DNA from: CAWHJN01 sp963829705
GTDB lineage: Bacteria; Bacteroidota; Rhodothermia; Rhodothermales; BA12
Direction of reading: 5' to 3'
Length of the DNA: 64,000 bases
Assembly: GCA_963829705.1 (NCBI GenBank)
Contig: CAWHJN010000005.1
Span: 62,001 to 126,000, forward strand
In this document: one piece after another, positions 18,483-26,752 of the stretch
Layout: each line of letters starts with the position of its first letter
Numbering within the stretch: the first letter of the stretch is position 1
Made by a program: the position numbers and the translations under genes
Notes under the pieces: model-generated
The model's database searches: none
What the model saw: only the letters and a program-made list of their open reading frames with translations
Told to the model about the DNA's origin: nothing

Positions 18483-19049
18483 ATGTCTCTTTCCCTCCTC
18501 CGCGACCTGCTCTTCACGTTGGCCTTCGTGGGCTTCGGAGCCGTCACGCTGGCGCTGCTCGTGCTGACGGTGCGTAACCGCCTCCGCACCCCGGATGCCT
18601 TGCTGTCGTGGACGGATCGCCGGGTGTGGCGTGGTGCCGTGTGGCCGGTGGGCTTCGTGCTGTTGATGGGCGCGTGCGCCGTCGTGTCGGCGGGAAGCGA
18701 AGGAGGCTATGCCGTCTGGCAGCTTTCCGGCCTGATGCTCTGCGGCATGTGCTGGCTCGTCTCGGTCGTCATCGCCCACACCGTGCTCGTCACCGACCGG
18801 GGCATCGTCACCCACCTCAACCATCCCGAGCGGACCGTCGTGTGGGATGAGGTGCAGGATTACTTCGAGGGCGGCCCCGCGCCGTGGCACTACGCGTTCT
18901 TCCACGCCGACGCGCGCGGCAAGCGCTGCCGCCAAGACGTGTGGGTGCCGCGCCCGCTGCGCCGCGCCTTCAGCGAGATCACCGAGGACATGCTCCACGC
19001 CCGCTTCGAGGTAGACACGCGCGAGTCGCGTCGCCAGACGCTGGGGTAA
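18483..19049 (+). CDS. Membrane protein of unknown function
   Basis: 188 residues. Three hydrophobic stretches (about 8-28, 53-72 and 78-98) suggest a small inner-membrane protein, followed by a hydrophilic C-terminal part with VLVTDRGIVTHLNHPERTV and VVWDEVQDYFEG that could form a PH-like beta domain; this is only a resemblance. I do not recognise a family. It starts 13 bp after the BatA-like gene, so the two are probably cotranscribed. Downstream it converges with greA-like at 19102; the short gap holds no clear hairpin. Confidence 0.75.
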   Translation: MSLSLLRDLLFTLAFVGFGAVTLALLVLTVRNRLRTPDALLSWTDRRVWRGAVWPVGFVLLMGACAVVSAGSEGGYAVWQLSGLMLCGMCWLVSVVIAHTVLVTDRGIVTHLNHPERTVVWDEVQDYFEGGPAPWHYAFFHADARGKRCRQDVWVPRPLRRAFSEITEDMLHARFEVDTRESRRQTLG

Positions 19050-19101
19050 ACGTCGGAACGCGGATTTTCGGAAGCGGGAAGGGATCCAGCCGAATCGAGG
19101 A

Positions 19102-19608
19102 TCACTCGTAAGCGATCTCCACGATTTCCCACGCTTCCGGCCCGCGCGTGGCGGGCAGGGTGATGGCGTCCCCCACGCGTTTGCCGACGAGTTGCCGGGC
19201 CACGGGCGCGGTGAACGCGATACGTCCCTGCGCCGCGTCAGCCTCGTCCACGCCGACGATCTGGAAGCCCCGCTCGGCGTTTTTCGCCGACCGTAGCACC
19301 ACCTTCGCGCCGAAGCGCACCTCGTCCTGCGGCTGCGCGGCGCCTTCGAGCACACGCGCAGCGGCAATGCGGGCGTTCAACCCACTCAAGCGCCCGCCTA
19401 CGAAGGCGAGTTGCCGCTTGCGGTCGTTGCTGTCGGCGGGGAGCGTTTCGAGGCGGGTGCGCTCTTGTTCGAGTTCGGCGCGCTCCTCGTGCAGGAGGCG
19501 CAGCCCACGGGGCGTCACGTAGTTGATGGCGCCCGGTGGCAGCGGCGCGCGGGCCGGTACCATCACCGGGTCTTCAACGGCGTCGTCTTTGAGAAAAGCG
19601 CGGCTCAT
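19102..19608 (-). CDS. GreA/GreB-family transcription elongation factor
   Basis: 168 residues from MSRAFLKDD; the frame is open to 19788 but the MSRAF start is the common beginning in Bacteroidota members. The N-terminal coiled coil runs from about residue 30 to 95 (LRLLHEERAELEQERTRLE) and the C-terminal FKBP-like domain ends with the conserved VGKRVGDAITLPA and WEIVEIAYE segments. Gre factors insert the coiled-coil tip into the RNA polymerase secondary channel and trigger cleavage of backtracked transcripts. The tip here carries acidic residues (LPADSND) compatible with that role. It is convergent with the membrane-protein gene upstream in the window. Confidence 0.88.
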   Translation of the reverse strand: MSRAFLKDDAVEDPVMVPARAPLPPGAINYVTPRGLRLLHEERAELEQERTRLETLPADSNDRKRQLAFVGGRLSGLNARIAAARVLEGAAQPQDEVRFGAKVVLRSAKNAERGFQIVGVDEADAAQGRIAFTAPVARQLVGKRVGDAITLPATRGPEAWEIVEIAYE

Positions 19609-19667
19609 GGCAGGTACGAAGGTCGATGGACGAGAGGTGAACAACGACCCGGGCAGCAGACGGCTCC

Positions 19668-20111
19668 TCAGGCGTCGCGGCGAGGCAGCAGCGCAGGATG
19701 AGCGAGCGTGGCCGCCCACGCCAGCACGGCGGCCAGCACGAGGATGCCGGGCGCCAGCAGCGGACTCGCACCGAAGAGGGCCTCCCACAGCACCTGTCCT
19801 GCCGAGGCCGCCGGGCGGATGTCACGCTCGAAGAGGTAGTTGGCACGCAGGTGCAAAAAGACGCCCACCGCGCTGCCCACCGCCACCGTCAGCATCGTGC
19901 CCCGCAGCGCGTTCACGCTGCCCCGGCGCGGGCGCCGCCATACCCATCCGACGGCCGCCAGACCGAGCGCGCACAGCGCGAACGGCATCCACTGCTTCCA
20001 GTCGCCATAGTGCTCGGCCAGCACCAATTCGGCGGGCGTGGCGGCGAAGAGCGCAGCAGCGACGGCGAGCAGAAAGCGCCGGTAGCGCCCGACGAGCGTG
20101 GCGTCGGTCAC
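19668..20111 (-). CDS. Small integral membrane protein of unknown function
   Basis: 147 residues with four likely membrane helices (about 11-31, 40-57, 69-87 and 107-137). A basic segment WRRPRRGSVNALRG sits between helices two and three. No family is recognised. Its ATG overlaps the TGA of the upstream lipoprotein gene as ATGA, so they are almost certainly one transcription unit. Confidence 0.7.
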   Translation of the reverse strand: MTDATLVGRYRRFLLAVAAALFAATPAELVLAEHYGDWKQWMPFALCALGLAAVGWVWRRPRRGSVNALRGTMLTVAVGSAVGVFLHLRANYLFERDIRPAASAGQVLWEALFGASPLLAPGILVLAAVLAWAATLAHPALLPRRDA

Positions 20112-20605
20112 GACGGCGAGCCGAGGTACACCGAGATGGCGTTGGCGTCCACGTCGGCGTACGGGGCGGCGGCGCGCAGGAACGCCTCGCGCGAGGCATA
20201 CGGGCGTCCGGCGACGAGCGCGTCGGCCTCGGCGTCGTCGATGCCGGGAATCTGCCGGAGCGTCGCAGCATCGCTCTCGTCGGGGTTGATCGGCACGAAC
20301 ACGTGCTCTTCGTAGCCCGCGATGGTGGCCTCATCGACGTACTTGCCCATCTCGCGGCGGAACTGCTGGATCGAGACGTACGGGCGGTACTCCTCGAACT
20401 CGTGGATCATCCGGTCGCTGATGTCGGGCATCACGGCGCGGAAGTCGTCGGGTGTGGCAGTGTTGAGGTTGGCACGCGCGGCGAGCGGATCGGCCGAGGA
20501 CGCGTCAGTAGCGGTGGGCTCCGGAGCGGGCGGTGCGTCTGGCGCAGGCGTTTCGCACGCGGCGACGAGCAGCAGCAGGGCGAGAGCGGAGAGGAGACGG
20601 GGCAT
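20108..20605 (-). CDS. Lipoprotein with helix-hairpin-helix (ComEA-like) domain
   Basis: 165 residues. A signal sequence ends in the lipobox LLVAAC, so the cysteine at about residue 17 should be lipidated. After a Pro/Ala-rich linker, ANLNTATPDDFRAVMPDISD and LRQIPGIDDAEADALV are two helix-hairpin-helix-like units similar to ComEA, which binds incoming DNA during natural transformation. A comEC gene occurs elsewhere in the window (54164-56617), so a competence role is possible but not shown. Codes 4 bases into the next membrane-protein gene. Confidence 0.75.
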   Translation of the reverse strand: MPRLLSALALLLLVAACETPAPDAPPAPEPTATDASSADPLAARANLNTATPDDFRAVMPDISDRMIHEFEEYRPYVSIQQFRREMGKYVDEATIAGYEEHVFVPINPDESDAATLRQIPGIDDAEADALVAGRPYASREAFLRAAAPYADVDANAISVYLGSPS

Positions 20606-20834
20606 AATGAAGGGGACTGGTGAAGGGTGAAAGGAGAACGGGTGGAGGGCGACGAGAGGGAAAGATATCTCCGAGCCGAACGAAGCAGTGTGGCGAGTTG
20701 GTGTGTGGGCACATTCAGCGGCGCAGCAGTGCTACTGTCCCCAGCAGGACGCACAGACCCTGCTCCCGCGAGGCGGAACAGACAGGGTGACGCTGCGCCC
20801 TTATTTACGACCTCCGCCTTCCGCGTTCCCATTT

Positions 20835-22191
20835 TCAAAAATAGAGCGTGAACGTCGCGCCCTCGTCGAGCGTGGAGCCGGACGGTGATCGTGCCGCCAT
20901 GCTGCCGCAGGATCTGTCGCGACAGGCTCAGCCCGATGCCGCTGCCGCCGCTCTTCGTCGTGAAAAAGGGCACGAAGATGCGCTCCTGCACCTCGGGCAA
21001 TATGCCCGGCCCATCGTCCTCGACGCGCACCACGGCGCGGCCGGTCTCGCCCATCTCGGCGCGCAGCGTCACACGCCCGTGGCCGCGCCCTTCCATCGCC
21101 TGGAGCGCGTTGAGCGTCAGGTTGATGAGCACTTGCTCGATGAGTTCGGCGTCGGCGGCGACTTCGAGCGTGGGCGGCTCGACGCGCGTTTCGAGCGTGA
21201 CGTTCTGAGCGCGTGCCGACGTCTTGAGCAAACTGCACACGCCGTCGAACAGGGGCGCGAGGGGCACGAGGCGCAGGTGCGGCTGCGGCACGCGGGTGAG
21301 CGAGCGGTAGGCATCGACGAACGAGACGAGCCCGTTGCCGCGCTTCTCGATGGTGGCGAGCGCCTCGCGGGCGGTGTCGCGCGCGTGCGCGGCATCGGTG
21401 TCGAGGGCGTTCTGCGCCGTGGCGGCGAGGCTTGTGATGGGCGCGATGGAGTTCATGATCTCGTGTGTGAGCACGCGCGTGAGTTGCTGCCACGCCTCGG
21501 TCTCCTTCTCCTCCAGCTCCTGCCGGATGTCCTGCAGCGACACCAGCGTGTGCGCCTCGCCGCCGAGTTGGAAGCGCGTCGAGAACAGCACGAGTTCGAG
21601 CACCCGGTCCTGGCGCGGCAGCCGGACGAGCGCGCGCCGCCCCGGTTCGAGCATCTGGATGGCCTGCGCCAGCCGCTCATCCACGCGCCTCAGCGCGTCG
21701 ATGGTGCCCAGGCCGGGCACGCCGAGAAGGCGGCGGGCGGCGGTGTTGAAGAGCGTCACGCTGCCGTCGCCCCGGTACGCGATCACCGCCACCCCCACGT
21801 GGCGGACGACGGCCTGCAGGTAGTGCGCCTGCTCCTCGCGCTCGGCGCGGACGGTGCGGAACGCCTCGCTGACCTCCTCGAAGGCTTCGGCCAGCGCCCG
21901 TTGCAGCGCGCCGCGCCCCTGCCCGGAAAAGCGGCCCGAGAAGTCGTCGTAGCGGATGCCTTCGAGAAAGCGCAGCACGTACCGGGCGGTGCGCTCGGTC
22001 GTTTGGACGAGCCCCGCCACCTGCGCCATCACGAGGATTCCCGCCAGCGCCGCCGCCCACCACCACGCACCGCCCGCCTCCGCCGCGAGCGTCCCGCCCA
22101 CCGCCAGCGCCACCATCACCCCCACACGCCCCACCATGCGCACCCGCTGGTGCCGCCACACGCGGCGCAACGACTGAAACGGCTGGGGCAT
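20835..22191 (-). CDS. NtrB-like sensor histidine kinase (frameshift near its 3' end)
   Basis: About 450 residues. Two membrane helices lie at about 22-38 and 43-62, then a HAMP-like linker, a PAS domain (VGVAVIAYRGDGSVTLFNTA) and a kinase core: phosphoacceptor THEIMNSIAPI with histidine at about 243, N box LINLTLNALQAMEG, G1 VEDDGPGILPE and G2 GGSGIGLSLSRQIL. As written, the frame changes after GGTITVR and would run on to 20431 through the lipoprotein gene. Removing one base near 20876-20880 restores the expected ending STLDEGATFTLYF and a stop at 20835, so a single +1 error or mutation is inferred. It is the upstream partner of the sigma-54 activator next to it in the other direction of the array. 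Confidence 0.88.
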
Positions 22192-22201
22192 GGGGAATGG
22201 G

Positions 22202-22263
22202 GTGACTGGTGATTGGCAAAGATGAACGGGTAAGATGCGCGCATTTCCCCTCTAACCAGTCAC
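22202..22263. repeat. Inverted repeat in the activator-kinase gap
   Basis: GTGACTGGT at 22202-22210 and ACCAGTCAC at 22255-22263 are perfect 9-bp inverted arms 44 bp apart, in the 103-bp gap between the sigma-54 activator and its kinase. The wide spacing makes a hairpin weak. It may simply be one of the CT-rich leader phrases seen before many genes here. No function is assigned. Confidence 0.35.
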
Positions 22264-22294
22264 TCTTCACCCTTTACCCGCTACCGTCCCTTCC

Positions 22295-23641
22295 TCACAA
22301 CCCATACTTCTCGATGCGGCGGTAGAGCGAGGCGCGGGTGAGGCCGAGTTCGTCGGCGGCGCGGCTGATGTTGCCGCCGTGCTTGCTGAGGGCCTTGCGG
22401 ATGACGGCCCGCTCGACTTCTTCGAGATCCAGGCTCGCCGCGAGCGCGTCGGCGTCGGGCGCGGCTCCGGCAGAGAAGGCAAAATCGGACGGTTCGAGCG
22501 TGTCGCCGTCAGCGAGGATGACGGCGCGCTCCATCGTGTGCTGCAACTCGCGCACGTTGCCGGGCCAGGCGTAACGCCGCAGCTTTTCGATGGCGGCGGC
22601 ACCGAGCGACCGGGCAGGGCAGTGGTACTGCGCCGCGTAAAACCGCACGAAATGCTCGGCGAGGAGCCGGATGTCGTCGCCGCGTTCGCGCAACGGCGGC
22701 AGCCGCAACTCGACGGTGTTGATGCGGAAGAGCAGATCCTGCCGGAACGCGCCCTCTCGCACGCGCTGGTGAATGGGCTGATGGGTGGCGCTGACGAGGC
22801 GGATATCCACCGGGCGCGGCGTCGTCTCGCCCACGCGCGTGACCTCGCGGCGTTGCAGCACAGTGAGCAACCGCGCCTGCTGCGCGGGCGTGACGTTGCC
22901 GATCTCGTCGAGGAAGAGCGTACCGCCCGAGGCTGCCTCGAAGCGCCCCTGGCGATCACTGGCTGCACCGGTGAACGCGCCCTTCGCGTGGCCGAAAAGC
23001 TCGCTCTCGAACAAACTCTCGGTGAGTGCGCCCAGGTCGGCCGTCAGGAAGGGCCCTTCGGCGCGGTGCGAGGCGCGGTGCAGCGCGCGCGCGACGAGTT
23101 CTTTGCCCGTCCCGTTCTCGCCGAGGACGAGCACGTTGGCATCCGTGGCGGCGACTTTGCGGATCGTCTCGAAGACGGCCTGCATGGCGTCGCTCTCGCC
23201 CAGCAGTTCGGGGAAAAGGGCCGGGCCGGTGGCCACGGGCGGGCGCGCCTTGCGTGTGCGGTGCAGCTGCGTGGCTGCGTGGACGGCGGCGACGAGCCGG
23301 GCGTTGTCCCACGGCTTGGTGATGAAATCCACCGCCCCCTTTTTCATGGCCCGCACGGCGAGGTCGAGGTCGCCGTACGCGGTGATCATGATGACGGCCA
23401 CGTCGGGCGCGAGCGCGAGGATGCGGTCGAGGTACTGCAAGCCTTCGAGCCCGCTGGAAGCGTCGCGGGAGAAGTTCATGTCGAGCAGCACCACGTCGTA
23501 CGCACCGCCGCGCAGCAGCGACGGCAGCGCGGCGGGCGAAGTCGCCGTCTGCACGTGCTCGACGTTGCCCTGGAGCAGCAATCGGATAGCGGTGAGCACG
23601 TCCTCGTTGTCGTCCACGACAAGCACACGTCCGGTAGGCAT
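22295..23641 (-). CDS. Sigma-54-dependent response regulator (NtrC family)
   Basis: 448 residues from MPTGRVLVVDDNEDV; the frame is open to 23908, but the receiver domain starts at this ATG. Order: receiver (acidic pocket DD at 10-11, phosphoacceptor Asp54 in VVLLDMN, Lys in ITKPW at about 109), AAA+ sigma-54 interaction domain (Walker A GENGTGKE at 174-181, GAFTGA loop at 221-226 that contacts sigma-54, GGTLFLDEIGN Walker B), and a Fis-type HTH at the C-terminus (NISRAADELGLTRASLYRRI). When phosphorylated by the neighbouring kinase it should oligomerise on a palindromic enhancer and drive open-complex formation by sigma-54 polymerase. Four copies of a palindrome with -24/-12 elements in the adjacent permease array are its likely targets. 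Confidence 0.96.
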   Translation of the reverse strand: MPTGRVLVVDDNEDVLTAIRLLLQGNVEHVQTATSPAALPSLLRGGAYDVVLLDMNFSRDASSGLEGLQYLDRILALAPDVAVIMITAYGDLDLAVRAMKKGAVDFITKPWDNARLVAAVHAATQLHRTRKARPPVATGPALFPELLGESDAMQAVFETIRKVAATDANVLVLGENGTGKELVARALHRASHRAEGPFLTADLGALTESLFESELFGHAKGAFTGAASDRQGRFEAASGGTLFLDEIGNVTPAQQARLLTVLQRREVTRVGETTPRPVDIRLVSATHQPIHQRVREGAFRQDLLFRINTVELRLPPLRERGDDIRLLAEHFVRFYAAQYHCPARSLGAAAIEKLRRYAWPGNVRELQHTMERAVILADGDTLEPSDFAFSAGAAPDADALAASLDLEEVERAVIRKALSKHGGNISRAADELGLTRASLYRRIEKYGL

Positions 23642-23843
23642 GGTGGGAAAGGGGAAGTGGGAACGGAGAAAGATGGAGGATAGATGATGGGAGGGTGGTA
23701 GAGGAGCACCAGCCTGGCCCGCCCTGCGGGGTGGTACGCCCGCGCAGTGTCTCACCGCCCGTAGATACAACAACCGTTCGCCCGCGCGCGAGCAAGGGCA
23801 GAGGCCATTGCGACCGACCACGTTGTACGGTAGCGGGCAGCGG

Positions 23844-23861
23844 GTGTCCGGCAGCGAACAC
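23844..23861. promoter_or_regulatory. Palindromic enhancer site 1 (putative activator-binding site)
   Basis: GTGTCCGGCAGCGAACAC. It shares GTGT-N10-ACAC and most inner positions with three further sites at 31544, 36528 and 44049. It lies in the 321-bp divergent gap between the NtrC-type activator and the secreted-protein gene, so it could also mediate autoregulation. The last base is 43 bp from the first G of a -24/-12-like element, as at the other three sites. The remainder of 23642-23962 shows only CT-rich leader sequence before the activator. Confidence 0.65.
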
Positions 23862-23902
23862 TGGAGGATCGCTTTGGCCCGCTGAAACGCGATCTGGCGG
23901 CG

Positions 23903-23918
23903 CGGCACAGCCGTTGTC
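23903..23918 (+). promoter_or_regulatory. Candidate sigma-54 promoter 1 (-24/-12)
   Basis: CGGCACAGCCGTTGTC against the consensus TGGCACGNNNNTTGCW. The -24 GG and the GGCAC core are present; the -12 element reads GT instead of GC, a real weakness. Spacing GG-N10-GT is correct, and a transcript starting about 12 bp downstream would have a leader of about 34 bases before the ATG at 23963. Confidence 0.55.
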
Positions 23919-23962
23919 CCGTTGGGGATCAGCCGTCGCTTTCCTCCATCTCATTTCCCGCC

Positions 23963-24352
23963 ATGCGCCTGCTCGTTGCTGCTCTCTTCACCGCTCTGCT
24001 CGTCTCGTTCGCGCCCACGGCGCAGGCCCAGATGACCGCGATGGTCAACCGCGATGCGGCGGCTTACCCGGTGCGCTTCAACGTGGGCGTGCGTAGCGAC
24101 GCTTCGGACGCCGCCGCGCTGCCCGACCTGTCGCTGCTGACGGCGGTGCAGGCGGACGACGCGCTCGAACGCCTGTCGCTCGACGGCGACGCACGGGGGG
24201 CACGCCTGCTCGCGCGCTTTCGCTTCACCGACCTCGAGGCGTTCAACGCCTGGTACGCCCGGCCTGCCACACAGGCCATGATCTCCCGGCTCCGCGAAGC
24301 GGCTCCGCCGGAGGGCTTCTCGTACGAACTCGACGTGCAGCGCAGCAACTGA
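23963..24352 (+). CDS. Small secreted protein of unknown function, first gene of the array
   Basis: 129 residues with a clear Sec signal peptide (MRLLVAALFTALLVSFAPTA, cleavage after AQAQ). The mature part of about 105 residues is soluble, and its middle LARFRFTDLEAFNAWYARP is faintly like the dimeric alpha/beta-barrel (ABM/Dabb) segment, too weak to name. It follows sigma-54-like promoter 1 and precedes the HlyD-type adaptor, so it is probably produced with the transport system and acts in the periplasm, for example as a ligand-binding or accessory factor; this is inference only. Confidence 0.75.
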   Translation: MRLLVAALFTALLVSFAPTAQAQMTAMVNRDAAAYPVRFNVGVRSDASDAAALPDLSLLTAVQADDALERLSLDGDARGARLLARFRFTDLEAFNAWYARPATQAMISRLREAAPPEGFSYELDVQRSN

Positions 24353-24446
24353 CGGCCTGGGCAGGCGCACAGAATTCGCTCCTACCATCCGCCCATCGAC
24401 GCGCACCCTGTCCGCGTTCCGACCTCCCACTTCCCACTTTCGACAC

Positions 24447-25784
24447 ATGTCCGACGTGCAAGAACAGCAACCCGACAACGGCATCCTGACGCGCCCGCTG
24501 GCGTCCGGCTCGGGCGGGGCGCGGGGCGATGGGAGCGGCCTCGACCGCACGCTCGTGCCCCGGCGGTTCACGCCGAAGCGCATCGCCCTCGGCGTGGGTG
24601 TGCTCGCAATCGTGGCACTCGGCGTGTGGATGGCGCTGCGGCCCGGCGGGCAGCGGCTGCGCGTGGACGCCGACCGCCTCACCGTCGCCACCGTCGAGGA
24701 GGCCGCGTTTCAGGAATACATCGCCGTCACGGGCACTGTGCAGCCCGAGCGCACCATCTACCTCGACGCGCTCGTGGGCGGGCAGGTCGCGCGGCGGCTC
24801 GTCGAGGAAGGCGCGTTCGTCGAGGAGGGCGACCCGCTGCTCGAACTCGAAAACGACAACCTCGCGCTGTCCACGATGGCGAGCGAGGCGGGCATCACCG
24901 AGCAGGTCTACAACATCCGCAACACGCGGCTGGCACTCGACCAGAACCAGCTCAGCCTCTCGCAGCAACTCACCGAGCTCGACTTCAACCTCGCCCGCGC
25001 CGAGCGGGAGTTCGACCGGCTGGATGCGCTCTACAAAAAGGGCGTCGTGTCGCAGCAGGAGTGGCAGGCCGCCCGCGACGAGCGCGCCTACCTGCGCCGC
25101 CGCCGTGACCTGACGATGAAAAGCCACCAGGCCGACTCGCTCAGCCGGTTGACGCAGCTCGCGCAGATGGACGCCACGATGGCACGCCTCAACCGCAACC
25201 TCGACATGGTGGAAGCGACGATGGAAAACCTCGTCGTCCGCGCGCCTGTGGCGGGCCAGCTTACCGCGCTCGACGCCGAGATCGGCGAGCTCAAGTCGCA
25301 GGGATCGCGCCTCGGGCAGATCGACATCCTGGGCCGCTACCGCGTGCGCGTGCCCATCGACGAGCACTACGTGGCGCGCGTGGCCGTGGGGCAGCAGGGA
25401 ACGGTGACGGTGCGCGGCACGGACTACACGATGGTCGTCCGCAAGGTGTACCCCGAGATCGTAAGCGGGCGCTTCGAGGTGGACCTGGCCTTCGACGGGG
25501 CGGTGCCCGACGACCTCCGGCGCGGGCAGTCGCTCCGCATCCGCCTCGAACTCGGCGATCCCGAAAACGCGCTCCTGCTCGCCCGCGGCGGCTTTTTCAC
25601 GACCACGGGCGGCCAGTGGGTGTACCTGCTCGACGGCGACGGCGAGGCCGTCCGGCATCCCATCACGCTGGGCCGCCAGAATCCGCTGGCTTTCGAAGTG
25701 CTCGACGGCCTCCACGCGGGCGACCGCGTCGTCGTCTCGTCCTACGAAGCCTTCGGCGACGCCGACCGGCTGGTGCTGAAGTAG
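24447..25784 (+). CDS. HlyD/MacA-type periplasmic adaptor (membrane fusion protein)
   Basis: 445 residues. A 45-residue cytoplasmic N-terminus precedes one membrane helix (RIALGVGVLAIVALGVWMAL). Then come a lipoyl-like half motif (GGQVARRLVEEGAFVEEGDP), a long helical hairpin from about residue 140 to 255 rich in L, R and E, the return half (VVRAPVAGQLTALDAEIG), and beta-barrel and membrane-proximal domains. Adaptors of this kind link an inner-membrane MacB-type permease to an outer-membrane exit duct. It sits right before the ATPase and nine permeases; no TolC-like gene is in the window, so the outer-membrane partner must lie elsewhere. Confidence 0.92.
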   Translation: MSDVQEQQPDNGILTRPLASGSGGARGDGSGLDRTLVPRRFTPKRIALGVGVLAIVALGVWMALRPGGQRLRVDADRLTVATVEEAAFQEYIAVTGTVQPERTIYLDALVGGQVARRLVEEGAFVEEGDPLLELENDNLALSTMASEAGITEQVYNIRNTRLALDQNQLSLSQQLTELDFNLARAEREFDRLDALYKKGVVSQQEWQAARDERAYLRRRRDLTMKSHQADSLSRLTQLAQMDATMARLNRNLDMVEATMENLVVRAPVAGQLTALDAEIGELKSQGSRLGQIDILGRYRVRVPIDEHYVARVAVGQQGTVTVRGTDYTMVVRKVYPEIVSGRFEVDLAFDGAVPDDLRRGQSLRIRLELGDPENALLLARGGFFTTTGGQWVYLLDGDGEAVRHPITLGRQNPLAFEVLDGLHAGDRVVVSSYEAFGDADRLVLK

Positions 25785-25785
25785 T

Positions 25786-25814
25786 CATTTGTCAGATGAC
25801 CCGTGACAAATGAC
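25786..25814. repeat. Inverted repeat between adaptor and ATPase genes
   Basis: TCATTTGTCA (25786-25795) and TGACAAATGA (25805-25814) form perfect 10-bp arms with a 9-base loop directly after the adaptor stop. The loop and right flank also contain TGACCCGTGAC twice. There is no T-run, so a terminator is not supported. It could attenuate or protect the mRNA, or belong to the leader-repeat family seen upstream of other starts here. Confidence 0.45.
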
Positions 25815-25859
25815 CCGTGACGTCTCTTCTCCTCTCCAACGACCTTTGACTAACGACCC

Positions 25860-26555
25860 ATGACCAACCTCATCCGCACCGAGAACCTCTCGAAAGTCTA
25901 CCGCACGACGGAAGTCGAGACGACGGCGCTCCAGAACGTGTCCATCCAGATCGACCAGGGCGCGTTCGTGGCCATCATGGGCGCGAGCGGCTGCGGCAAA
26001 TCGACGCTGCTCAACCTGCTCGGCCTGCTCGACGCGCCCGACAGCGGGCAGTATTTCTTCGACGGGCAGGACGTGGCGAAGGCGGGCGAAAGTGCCCGTG
26101 CGAAGCTGCGGCGCGGACGTATCGGCTTCGTCTTTCAGAGCTTCAACCTCATCGACGACCTGACGGTGTACGAGAACGTCGAATTGCCGCTGCTGTACCT
26201 CAGCGTCAACTCGTCGGAGCGCAAGGCGCGGACGGAGGCGGCGCTCGACCGGGTGGGCATGGCGCACCGGCGCGGGCACTTCCCGCAGCAGCTTTCCGGC
26301 GGGCAGCAGCAGCGCGTGGCCATTGCGCGCGCCGTGGTGGCGAGCCCGCCGCTGATCCTGGCGGACGAGCCGACGGGCAACCTCGACTCGACGAACGGCG
26401 CGGCGGTGATGCAGCTTCTCGGCGAACTCAACACCGCCGGGACGACCATCGTGATGGTGACGCACTCCGCCGCCGACGCCGACCACGCGCACCGCATCAT
26501 CAACCTGTTCGACGGGCGCGTGGTGAGCGAGCATTTCGTGGCGCAGCAGGTGTAG
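25860..26555 (+). CDS. ABC transporter ATPase, LolD/MacB type (first ATPase)
   Basis: 231 residues, one nucleotide-binding domain. Walker A is GASGCGKST near residue 42, the Q-loop region is FVFQSFNLIDDLTV, the signature is LSGGQQQRVAIARAV, Walker B with catalytic Glu is LILADEPTGNLDS (intact D-loop), and the H-loop is MVTHSAAD. This is the LolD/MacB/FtsE group that powers type VII (mechanotransmission) transporters, whose permeases bind substrate in the periplasm. It should dimerise with the FtsX-like permeases coded after it. The CT-rich leader before the ATG shows a repeated TGACCCGTGAC phrase. Confidence 0.95.
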   Translation: MTNLIRTENLSKVYRTTEVETTALQNVSIQIDQGAFVAIMGASGCGKSTLLNLLGLLDAPDSGQYFFDGQDVAKAGESARAKLRRGRIGFVFQSFNLIDDLTVYENVELPLLYLSVNSSERKARTEAALDRVGMAHRRGHFPQQLSGGQQQRVAIARAVVASPPLILADEPTGNLDSTNGAAVMQLLGELNTAGTTIVMVTHSAADADHAHRIINLFDGRVVSEHFVAQQV

Positions 26556-26703
26556 GGAAGGTCGGAACGCGGAACGGGGGAGCAGAAAGCCGCGCCGTTA
26601 GGCACGAATCCAAACCGAGCGTCGTGGGGGCGGGGCGCCACGTCCCTGGCACTGCCTCTCGACCCGCACAGGGCGCAATCGCTATCCGTTCACCCACGAA
26701 CCG

Positions 26704-26752
26704 CCATGCTTCGTCACTACGTCACCATCGCCTTCCGGTCGCTCAGGCGGCA
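26704..26752 (+). repeat. 49-bp exact repeat at permease P1 start (copy 1)
   Basis: The bases from 2 before the ATG to codon 16 of P1 are identical to 29147-29195 at the start of P2 (offset 2443). The flanks differ at once on both sides. This is longer than protein conservation alone would keep identical at third codon positions, pointing to recent duplication or gene conversion between P1 and P2. Confidence 0.85.

Noticed and set aside
20431..20834. Extension of the kinase frame through the lipoprotein gene
   Set aside because: The extension follows a frameshift, is P/S-rich without similarity to kinases, and overlaps a well-formed gene; the corrected stop at 20835 is preferred.
22202..22263. 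Activator-binding site before the kinase
   Set aside because: The GTGACTGGT inverted repeat does not match the GTGT-N10-ACAC enhancer and has a 44-bp spacer.
26556..26705. Fifth enhancer/sigma-54 promoter before P1 (TGGCACTGCCTCTC near 26647)
   Set aside because: The -24-like TGGCAC has no GC or GT at the required spacing, and no palindrome lies 43 bp upstream.
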